Positions 10,801 through 22,800 of a stretch of 32,186 nt of DNA are shown piece by piece. The notes under the pieces are model-generated. The model did no database searches and was not told the origin of the DNA. It saw only the letters and a program-made list of their open reading frames with translations. The first letter of the stretch is position 1; the number at the start of each line of letters is the position of its first letter. This DNA is from Apostichopus parvimensis (taxonomy: Eukaryota > Echinodermata > Holothuroidea > Aspidochirotida > Stichopodidae). The stretch covers positions 7,698 to 39,883 of the forward strand of contig KN882908.1 in assembly GCA_000934455.1 (NCBI GenBank). The letters are read 5' to 3'. The position numbers and the translations under genes are program-made.

Positions 10801-13800
10801 CTCTGCCCGTCTGGGTTCTGTGGTATACCCCAAGCTAGGTTTAATTCAACGCAATTTGTCATCCCACTGATCAATGCAATTCATGACAAATGGCATTTTG
10901 TTCTGTGTTTTTGTTTGTATTAACACCAATGTTTTTTTTTTCCTTTTCTATTTCCAGGTAAAACTCTAGCATTTAGTATTCCTATTATCCAGTCTCTACA
11001 GTGTGCACAACCGAAAGTTCAAAGGTCAGACGGTGTTTATGCCGTGATACTAGCTCCAACCAGAGAGGTAATGTGAAAGGGATTGTGTGCCTTTGGTTGA
11101 AAATTTTTGTGGTCGAAATATTACTAAAGTAGATAAAATTGCAATTTCATCAGGCGCATACAAACTTCTACATTTTTGCATCATACAATGGTTAATGAGG
11201 TTTATAGATATGGTTCTGTCTTTGGTTGACAATTTTGAGTCGAAATATTACTAAAGTAAATAAACTTGCAAGTTGATCAAGCTAATATGAACTTCTACAT
11301 TTTTGCACCATACACTAGTTAATGCGGTTTATACTAGATATAGTTCTGTCTTTGGTTGACAGTTTTGGGTTGAAATACTACTAAAATATAAGTTTGCAAT
11401 TCATCAAGCTACGGCAAATGTCTACGTGTTTGCACCAAACGAAGATTTATGTTTCAGAATCAGAAACTGTTTGTATACAAGAACAATGAAATGAGGGTCT
11501 TGAATGACAATTTATAGGATACAAGAACAAATTGAATAAGGTTTAATTTTGCGGCCTCCTGTGAAGCTTTTTGGATATAATATTAACAACAGATAAATAT
11601 CTTCTATTTCATATTAAGTCACTCTTTCTTCTGTTTCATCGTTCAGCTTGCTTTGCAGAGTTTTGAGACATTGCAGACACTTGTGAAGGTAAGTTTCTTT
11701 CACTAAATGTGTAAATGAGAGTACTTTTCTTATGAATGGGCATTAGAATAACCCAGGCGATTGAAAGTAAATATATTATCATCTCTGACAGAAAGCTGTC
11801 ATGCTGCAGGTTTCAAAGTATTCTGACTGCTAGTTTGGTGGTTTAGGCATGAAAAGGCTTAGCCTCATCTACATCAACACAACTGTATAACAACAGATGG
11901 ACACAAGTGACAAAGCACCCCGCACAAAATAATTCTTTGGGGTTAAAGTTGTGTTTGTAAATATTAAATTTCTGAAAATTTTTGGCTCCAATGTATTTCA
12001 GTAAAGCAAGTTTGAGGTCATCTTTCCATCGTTCATAACATTAAGTGGAAGGTTTTAGCGATGTAGGCTATGATTCCATATTAAGCAGTGGCTTGTACAG
12101 AACTCAAATTTGGGGGAAATCTACAGCCCCCCTCCCCTGGTTTAGGTAGGGGCATGAACCTGTATGGAAATATATCTCTTTGTATATTCTTGAAGCAATT
12201 TCTTAACAATCTTCATCTGTAGCCTTTCAATTGGATAGTCCCCGGCTGTATTACTGGAGGAGAGAGAAAAAAGTCTGAAAAGGCCCGACTGAGGAAGGGC
12301 GTGAACGTATTGGTGGCCACCCCGGGTCGACTGGTAGACCACATCCTGAACACCTCTTCGTTACAATTCTGGAAGTTGAGATGGTTGGTCCTAGACGAAG
12401 CCGATAGGTAAAGATAACATTTTACGGTATCGACACCCTTTGCCTTCCGATATGACCTTTTTATTTCAGCAGACTCAATTGGAATAAATCAAGAAAGAAA
12501 GAAAAAGGTTTGAACTGAACATTACTTGTTCAGTATTCAGTATTCAGGCTGAGGTCTACTCAGTGGTAATGATTTTTTCCTTCTTGAATCAGCTGTAGTA
12601 TGTCGTCATAGTTTTGGAACAGAGGATGAGTCAAGATTCACGAAGTGTTTTTTTTTGGGTCTGTTTCATAAAGCCTATTTTTCCTGCTTTAAAGTTCTCC
12701 CTCTGTGACTTTCCTTGAAAGTATTTAAGGCCCTTAACATGTACATTCACTGGCTTTATTCAATTTAAGGTAATTCAAATGTAGTTATAGGTGTTGTCTG
12801 TTTCACACTTCTTTCCATAGTTTCCATAGTAGTCCCCCCCTACCCTCCCCTCTCCCCCTTTCCCATTTGGAGCAAAATTATGAACTGAGGTCTCAACCAC
12901 TGTTGCTAACTAGGAATAGTGTATTGCTTATTAGTTTGCAAAGCCAATATTTCTCTAAAAGACAAAGTTCCATAGCTTTACTGTATATACAAGCTCACTA
13001 ACCTTCTTTGCTGTGAACATTTTCATACCACTATTCAGTAGTTCAGCGTCTGTAAGGGAGATAGCATTTTGAACTGCACATCCCACTTTCGTACTTTTCG
13101 TGAACACTTGCCCTGTAGTCACAGTAGGTGATGTGTTTTTTTATTAACCACTGTCATCCGACTAACACTCAAGCCAAACTGCAATCATTCCTTATTAATT
13201 TATTTTCAATTTGTTTTATTTTGCTGCTAACAGGTTGTTGGACATGGGCTTTGAGAAGGATGTAGCGGCCATTTTGAATGCTATAAATAGCCAATCGGAA
13301 GGATGCCAGAGATTACTGCTATCTGCAACGTTGACACAAGGTATTTAAGTTGGCAGAAAAGTACAAAATATGCACTTTTGCATCATTCTGTGATAAATCG
13401 TCAGTTATGGTTACAGTAGACGTTAAAAAGAAAACAATTGTGGAAAAGGGTGTGAGGAAACTGAAAATCTGATTAACTTTGTGCAATTATGTTAAGATAT
13501 GAGAAGAATTGAGAGCAATGTGTTCTTGAATGTTTTGAATTTACACACCAGGAGTTTTTTTTTTCTTTGAGCATCACAGCCGTATAAATATGCTAAGCTT
13601 TGTCCTTTAATTCATCTTTCATATTTTTCTCCCTGCAGGTGTGGAGAGATTGGCCGGCATCGCCCTCACCAACCCGACATTCATCGACGTAGCCAAAGAT
13701 GAAGCAGTGGTGTTGCCGTCGACCAAAGACCAAAGCGATTACGTACCGGAGGAGGAACTCTTATCAACAAAGCCTTCACCAGTAGCGGAGGAAGAAGATG

Positions 13801-16800
13801 CTAATTTTACCATACCAGACACTCTGGAGCAATATTACATGATCGTGCCCAGCAAACTGCGATTAGTCACCCTCTTTGCCTTAATTCTCTCAAAATCTAC
13901 GGTAAGGTATTAAATGGAAATTTGCATGCTCTAGTGCAGGGTTTCCCTAACTTTATCCCTCCACGAACCCCTGTGGATGTCAGAGTTGTCCACGAACCCC
14001 CAACTTTTCGAGACTCGATCTGAGTCATTATTACACTATTATATGCATTACAGTGCTTCGTAAATTTAGTTAATATTTAGTAATATTGTAATGAAAAAAA
14101 CAAGAGATGAACAAATATTTATTTGGAAACTTCAAGATCAGATCACGAATTGTATCACGCATCGATCACTCATCACACACGGATGCTCCTGTTTTTTATC
14201 ACATGCACTGTACGGTACTACTATGGCAACATATGCGTATTGGAACGGGAAAAGAGACTTTTGTACATTACTAAATTATATGATATATCAGATTTTAGTT
14301 CAACAGAAAGTACTCTAGTTCTGACTTTCAGAAACGTCTCACGAACCCCCTGGGACGGACTCACGCACCCCCTGGGGTTAGGGAACCCCTGCTCTAGTGT
14401 ACTAATTTATTAAAATAAAAACAAAACCTGTTAGCAAACTGCTATCGACTAAAGAGCCTGTGTAAGAGAAATGTGTAAACGTAAGTAGGCCTGATTCAGC
14501 GAAGACCTGAAGAAGATCCGGCTAGGATCAAAGGTCAGGCCCGCTCACTTTTATTAATTTATTTAGTAAGACTGACTGAAAGAGACCCCCTTGCTAGTAA
14601 GTTTAATATTCCTTCTCTGTTTTAGGAGAAACTTTTAGATTAAATGTAGAGTTACTTAGTTATTCAGTATACTTTGTTATAAGATTTAAGTTTTCAAAAA
14701 AGTTAACCATCACCAAAAAAAAACAACACCCTATTGCTAGAAAAATGTTGAGAGGCATATTTTAGTTTCACTGAGAGTTTAAATAACATTATAAAGCAAA
14801 AATGTCTGGTGTAATAAGTGCTAACATTTGTAAATCACAAATACTGGTAAAGTATATATGTTACCCCTATATGTAAGCATTTATGGGTGTTTGTGTTTGC
14901 ATGTAATAATGCTATTTTCTACAGCTATGATCTTTGAACATTTGATAAAACATTTGAAAAAAAAAAGTGAAAATCAATTTTAAATCTTTGAATTCAGTGC
15001 TAGGAATCGTGGGTTGTAAAGTTTTCATCATGGAGACATTGTATGCAGTCGTAATAGTTATATCTGACTAAATCCTGCAAGCATTGTAATGGTGTAATGT
15101 ATGTCACTTTCTTACTTGCCTAATTCCCAGAATAAATGAAGTATTTATTAAGTATTATGTTGCCATTTCCGTTGGAAAAATCAGTGACAGTACTGGAGTT
15201 CCCGAAATAAGGCAGTCATCATCTGTTTCATTGAAAATGAAATGTTTCAAAATGTTTACTTGAAAAGTGAAGCAATTTTCAATTGCAAAAATGTTTTACC
15301 CTGGCAAATTGAATGCAAGAGTCTGGTCAGGAATTTTTGGTTATAATTGTATTAATATTGAGGGTTTATAAAGTGCAGACATATACACCGATAGCGGTGC
15401 TCAAGGCGCATAACAATATTACCCTGGTCGACGATAACCTGTCAAACATAGAGACAATCCCTCCAAGTGGCAGCAGCTAAACAGCGCCCAGCTGACAGTT
15501 GATATCACAGGTCCCATTTATACACCTGGGTGGGGAGAGGCAATGGAGATAAAGTGCCTTGCCCAAGGACACAAGGCAATGATCTGGCCAGGACAAGAAC
15601 CTGCAAGCCATAGATCACAAGTCTACTGCCTTAACCACTTGAACACAACGCTGTTACATATATACTAACGTTACGCACAAAATCTTTAATTGCTGTTTTT
15701 CATCCTTTGTTCATTTAGCGATCTTCAAAGACCAAGATGCTGATTTTTCTATCCAATCGAGACTCGGTAGAATTTCATTACACTTTGCTGAATGAAATGC
15801 TTTGTCCTGGAGGGAAGGAAAACACGAATAATACGGAGTTAAAAATATTTCGCCTTCATGGGAGTATGGAACAAAAGGTAAGGACATGCAGTGAAAAGAT
15901 TATATTTATGGGGAGGTATGTATGATATGCAGTGAAAGACGAAATTTTGACCTGGACTATTCTTTTAATGATATAATCAGCTAATTGTCAAGCAAACTTT
16001 GGATTCTGATTTTTGTCTTTCAATGCACAAACTTACGTACAAGCTTGACAGAGAAATGTGAAGGTTTATGTTTTGATTGGTGGTAAAATATGGATGGATG
16101 GATGGATTTGTGTTATATCTGTTTCACTTCGATACACTTTTAACTTGTGTAATTGGTTATGATTTGTGGTTTTCTATTTCTTGGTCTCAGTTAGCCTCAG
16201 TCAGCCTCAGTTAGCCTCAGTTTAGCCTCTGAAGATGATCCTACCAAGATCCAAACATCAGATCCTTTAACTTTTAAATAATTTTGTAATTGGTTTCAAA
16301 TAGCTTTATAGGTTTTGGAGGAAAAGGGAGAATATATACCTTACAAATAGTACAATGTTTTTTTGTAGTTGTCATAAAATTTAAAGTTTTTTTTTGCATT
16401 AAAGTTTCCACAAGTTACCCTCCCCCCAAAAACAAAAAAACAGAAAGAAAGGCTTCTTCCTCGTTCATCTTTCAGGTTCGCAGAGATGTTTACGAAGAGT
16501 TTCACAACAAAGGAAAAGGCATCCTGCTGTGTACGGTGAGTAATACGAAAGAATTTAGCAAGTTTGTCTTTCTCGAGGAAAAAGTCGTAAACTCAGTCGC
16601 AATGAAGATAGAAATACGTTAGACAAACGACAGAAAAGGGGCAAAACAAATTTATCGCCTATGTAAATTAATATCAGACAATATCCCGCATTGGACAACT
16701 ACTCTTAAACACAGTTATAACAGGAGTAATTGCGGATATAACTGCACACCAGTTTGACTGTAGCACCACCCATTAGCTGCACCGTCGTATCGCTCAAACT

Positions 16801-19800
16801 TGGAAAGTAATTAATACAAAAGTGTTGGTAATTACAACCGAAATGGAGATGATCGTTAGGAATAGGAGAGTCATTTTTGAAATGTTTTGGTTTTGGTTTT
16901 ACCTTCTTACATTCTAAGATCTGGGGGCCAACCTATGATGATAGCTATCATATGTGACTGAAGCTGTTTTTTAATATTATGATCTCATGAAAATTGCAAA
17001 ACGCTGCCGGATCATCGAAACGTTGAATGAATTACCGAACCCTGATTACATAAAAATGTAAAAAATTTCCTTTCCCTAAGGAAGTGTGGGATTTACGGTA
17101 CTACCAGATTGAGATAAGATGACGGCTTAAATAAATATAAAAATGACTTCCAGCTACTTTCGATTTATGCTTGTGTTTTAACAGGGTGTTAAATTCACTC
17201 TTATCGAATGTTTACTTTGTTTTGATATTCATGATCACATGCTTGATTTCATCTAACATGACATTCTGTAGTTTGCCCTTTCTTCATAGACATATCTAAT
17301 TCCTTTGTGACTTATAAAATTCATGTTTAACATATTTCCAAAGGCTTTCTGCACTCTTCATCTCTCTGTCTGTCTGTCTGTCATATCGCTGCGTGACTGC
17401 GTTTTCTTCCGTTTCAGCTTTGCTCAAGTACGTCAACAATTCAAAGGTGTAACTTTTCTTTGGGATATCATTTACGACCACATCACACCAGAATCAGAAC
17501 GAGTTTTGACATTTCGGAAAGACAAAAAAAATGATCGCAGATTTGAATCTGTTGAATAAATCGTCAAATTATGCCCTGGGAGAGGTTTTGGAATTTACAA
17601 ATAGGCCCCATAGGAGTAAAGTTCTACTCAATGGTGTTTCTTTATTTTTTTCCCTTTTTCTTTGTCTTTCTAGGATGTCGCGGCCCGAGGGTTAGATTTA
17701 CCAGATGTGGATTGGATAGTACAAGTAAGTTTAACGATCGAATACATAATAGTAACAGTACTTTGTACTTTGTCTTTACCAGCTGCATTGGGCTCTCCAA
17801 AGAATGGTTTTGCTATATTTAAAATATAGTTTTTGCAGATAATTTTCACTTTGGTGAAATTTGCAGTAACCTCAGTACACGATGTTTCTGTGATATGGAA
17901 CAATAAAGTTGTCGCAGTTTCTACCGAGAGTGAACTTGAAGCGAATAGGTGTGATGTCATACATACATATTGACACACATACACAAAAAAAGAAGAAATT
18001 TTGTGGACACAACTCAACCAGACCATCTCGATCTAGTCTTCGATAGTCACGAGGGACCCCGACAGTCAAACAGCAGCTGGCCCCAGGCACCGAAGGACTG
18101 ATAAGTGCATACGACAGATGCTCGTCGTTAACGACCAGTGCCCCGTCACCTTCCCATGATTGGTTGCATTTGTTGACACTGGACAGTCTCTGTAGCGAAC
18201 CTCCCACACACCGCAGACTGCCAGTCGGGTAAACACTACATGTTCTCTTTGTCTCCCGACCGAAGCGCGCTTGACGTAAAACTGTCAACATTTTGATCAG
18301 GTGTAGTCTTTAAGCCTGCACACATAGTGCCTCTAACCGTCCGTGATTTTTCCTAGTAACGATGGATGAGTCGAGTGGAGTGGAGTGGAGTCATGAGCAG
18401 TTGGGTAGTGTGCAAAAGCTCTTAAAGAAGCCGATTTGAATATCCTACAGGATTGCCGGAAGGCAAAGGGCCACCCAGGGGAACGTAAAACATTGTTTAT
18501 AATTTTTATCTGACCACGTAACCTTATATTCCCCTTTCAACGGAGAAGATAAAGCCTTACGAGTTGTGGCCTGCAGATTGGAATATGAAAATTCCAGTGC
18601 AGTCGGCAAGATGAATTTCATGCCCACCCCTGTTCTAGATTGACTAAACTTGATGGTGTTTCTCGATTCTGTAAAAACCCTTTTTGCGACTATTTCAGTG
18701 TTTATAGCGTGGTAGTCAATGCTGAAGTGAATCTTAAACAAGACTAAGTCAAACAATTCCATGGGAACTTGTGTTAACTCAATGGTGAAGAAATGCTCTG
18801 CAGTTGTTGTATTCAACCCTCTCCTTAGCACCCCCTACCTCCCCCCTCCTAACCCTTTGGTTGAAAAGTGGGACACTGCATCCCTCCCTCCCCATTGAAG
18901 ACAATTTTGAATTTTAAAAAGGGCTAATATTTGTGCATCAGAAATGGTAATAGCATGCTTTCAAAACGGTCACCAATAATGATGCTTACAACATGTGCTA
19001 TGTTTGAACATCTCAAAGACCTTTAGAAAGTCGGGACAATGTAGTCTGCTGTTTGAAGAGTACATTATCTGTTGCAAAAATGGGACAGTCTCGATTAATT
19101 TGGACGTATGGTAATCCTAATAAAATCAAATCTTAATTAAGAGCTGACTTTCGTATGGAATATATCTGTACTGTTCATAAATATTATTTCTCTTTTCAAT
19201 TTTATGATCAGGATTTCAATAAATTTGACCAAAGTATAAATGTCATCATATGGGATTTCCTTTAGAGGATAGAAAAGTCATCACAATGGGTGGGGGGGGG
19301 GGACGGGGGAAGGTGGGGGCAGGGAATCATTTAGTGCTCAAATTTTGTGCTCAAATTTGAAAGCTCTGATCTTTATCTTCTATGAAAGACCGTGGTCCCT
19401 CTGTACCAAACTGCTTGAATAGCTTTGTACTTGTGTAGCAATTTGCCCATTTTGTATTTCATTTTGAGATGTGATACCCGCATTAATTACTCCCAGGGAG
19501 TGGGGGTAGGTGGGTGCTGTTGGTGGGTGTTAGTACCTCAGGGTGGATGAAAAAATGGCAGACAATTTGAAACTTGAATGCAGATTTTAAAGGCATTCCA
19601 CAAGGCCAAAAATAAAAAAATCCATTTCAAATGCCTAGTTGTTAATTTATGCGGAACGTTAAGAGGAACGGGAGCATTTAATTACACAACTGCCCGATAA
19701 CACTCGTCGTGAAGGGAAGGATCTATATATGCCGGTGGTCACCCACGATCACCATACGCACATCGTTACAAAAACAAGCTTCTGTCGGCTTTCTAATCCG

Positions 19801-22800
19801 TGGGATTGGCTAACGAAACAAATTTGACATACAAATGTTTCCAAACTCACTTATTTTTGACAGATAAATCGTCTGTTGCCTGAGGAAATGGATCATGTAG
19901 TGGGAGTGTGAGATCACATCTTGGCATATTTTCTGAGAAAGTTGATTTTTTTTCCCCCCCCCACTTTCTTTTTATAAATTAAGAGTTTATACATCCTTGA
20001 GGTGTCAAACATTTGAAAGGTTTGCTTAAAAGGATGAAATGTAAATGATGTAATCAAGGCTTTTATCATTATGCAAAGTTTGGATGTGCAGGATTTGATC
20101 TTTACCCTTTGGAGTAATGAATTTGTTCATTTAGTTAGGAAAAGGACTTTTAACAGCCATTTGTCGAATCAGATTATAAATATCTGTCGCTTATTTTGAA
20201 TGAGTTGAAATGTTGCTCTTTTTCATTTGGAGTGTCTAGTCTTGTCAACTATTTTAAGTTAAAAAATGAATGGAACGAAATGCGTACAAGGACCAAACTA
20301 AATATAGTAATATCATAAACAGAAATTTGTAATCCTGAGGTTCACTGGTTTGAATCTCATTCTGGCCCAAACTTTGTTTGCTCTTCACAAGAGGGCTAAA
20401 AGTTGTTACATTTATCTTTGACCCATACATTTCTTCTTTTCCTTCTTGTGTGAGAAATGAGGTTGAAAATGGGTCCATGCAAAATACTTTTGAAAAAAAG
20501 AAGTTTTTTGCAGGACTTCTTTATGAAGTATAATTATAAAAAATGTTCTCGTTTCCTCTGTGACAGTACAATACCCCAGGGACGCCCGCTGAATATGTTC
20601 ATCGAGTCGGCCGGACTGCCAGGGTCGGGAGGTTGGGTCACGCTGTCATATTCCTTGGTCCATCGGAAGCAGAATACGTTAAGACCTTGCAAGGTCATAA
20701 AATAAGGTGAGTCCGAATGTGTCGTCTCGGGACAGAATGTGTCGTCTCGACACAAATTGTGTTCTGTGCGTCCATGTGCAGCAAGATCAAGTACTAGTNN
20801 NNNNNNNNNNNNNNNNNNNNNNNNNNNNNNNNNNNNNNNNNNNNNNNNCCAGGGACGCCCGCTGAATATGTTCATCGAGTCGGCCGGACTGCCAGGGTCG
20901 GGAGGTTGGGTCACGCTGTCATATTCCTTGGTCCATCGGAAGCAGAATACGTTAAGACCTTGCAAGGTCATAAAATAAGGTGAGTCCGAATGTGTCGTCT
21001 CGGGACAGAATGTGTCGTCTCGACACAAATTGTGTTCTGTGCGTCCATGTGCAGCAAGATCAAGTACTAGTGCTCTTGTTTGAGTTTTGAGTATATTTCC
21101 ACAACAATGAAAGAGGAGTAGTACAAATGTCAAGATAAAACAAGGTGGTTGAGGAGGACTGAAAAAGCATTCTAGCTTGTACGAGCAGTCCCCCTTAAAT
21201 AGTTAAACAATACAGATAAACAAATTTACAACAATAGAGGAACAGAACAAAGAAAGAAAACAAAGGAAATAACAATTTACAAGCAATAATGATTTACAAA
21301 TAACAAAGATAATAATTAACAACTTACAAGCAATAATGATTTAGAAGGTGATCCGTTAACCTTTTTCAATGACATTGTGGGTTCTAGTTGTACTCATATC
21401 AAGGGGAACCTATTCGTGTACTCTTACCCATGCCGTAGTACTTGTACTACAGTACTACAAGTCCAATTATCACAATTCAGTGCGGTATTGCTTCTACGCA
21501 GTGGAGTGGAGCGCTGACATGTGACGTTACCTTCAAATTACACGGAGTATCCTCTAGGAATTCGTTTGCATTGAATTGCAGTGTATTGATCTCTATCATT
21601 TAATTTAAAGGTAATGGTTGGGGGGGAGGGGGAGGGTTAGTCTCATGTAATGCTATGTGTGCTAACATATGTACTCTGTCTCCCTACCTGTCTAATGTCA
21701 TGAACAGGCTTGACAGAATTTTCAATAATTTAGTAAGCCGGAGGGGGGATAGGAGGGGAGGGAGGAAAGGAAATGAAGAGGAGAGAAAGAGGGGAGGAGG
21801 TTGTGGAACTCAAAAGCAGGGTACTCTTGGATCCCAACTGACTTGTGAGCATGTCATTCCCATTTGCTGATCTTAAAGGCAAATGGTCATTAGCACTGAT
21901 GTCTTAAAGAAAACAACTTCTACTCTCCAAGAAAATTTCTGATGTCTTTAAAAAAGTCTTAAAAAATAAAGTTTAAAAAAAAAATATAAAAAAAGGAATT
22001 ATTTTGGATGGCTGACTTATACAAGTTTTCGCATTATTATTATTACTTTTGTGTTTTAGTGTCAAGGCAGTGGACTACAACGAGATTCTTCAGACACTAG
22101 TACGGCATGCACCAGCAGAACTGCTCACGGAGGAACATTTCAACGGACGTCCTCCCAAGACCATGGAAGAGGCAGCGACCAGGTTGCAGAAGAAACTGGA
22201 AAATTACGTCCATTCTGAATCCGACCACACTAAACTTGCCCAACAAGGTATTGTTAAAAAACAAACATGTATTTACTGTGCGTTGTCTATTCTATGTTAC
22301 ACCTACCTTGGGTGACATGTGTCTCGTGTATACATAGATATAATGTAAGTTGCCAATTTATGTATTATGTGTTGACTGACTTATTAAAACACTTCTTTAT
22401 AGTGTATTGCTTGTGTCCCGGTCCCCCCTCACTGCTCCCCTAGCTATTAGTATTGTTTCCTATTGTCTATTCTATGTTACCATTACCTTGGGTGACATGT
22501 GTCTCGTGTATGTAAGATAAAATGGCAATTATATATTGTGTGTTGACTGACTTATGAAAAACTTCTTTATAGTGTATTGCTTGTGTCCCCGTCCCCCTTT
22601 CCTGCTCCCTGGGCTATTAGTAATATTTACTATTGTCTACTCTTTGTTACTGTATGTCTTAGCTAGCTTGTCAGAACATTCATCAGGGTTTTTCTTCTAT
22701 TTTTTGTTGTGTCCCCTGTATGTAATATTCACTTTATCTCTTCTGTGTTTATATGTCTTGGCTATTTAACGTATAAAAATTTAAAAAATCAGTGTTTTCT

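Noticed and set aside
11091..11455. CRISPR array
   Set aside because: Whole units are repeated without unique spacers, and the host is an animal.
20849..20979. A second genuine motif VI exon of DDX31
   Set aside because: It is perfectly identical to the first copy, begins at the gap edge and lacks an acceptor and the first 9 nt. An assembly overlap explains it.
20534..21133. 199-codon minus-strand frame
   Set aside because: It is antisense to DDX31 exon 13 and exists only by reading through the Ns and the duplicated flank.
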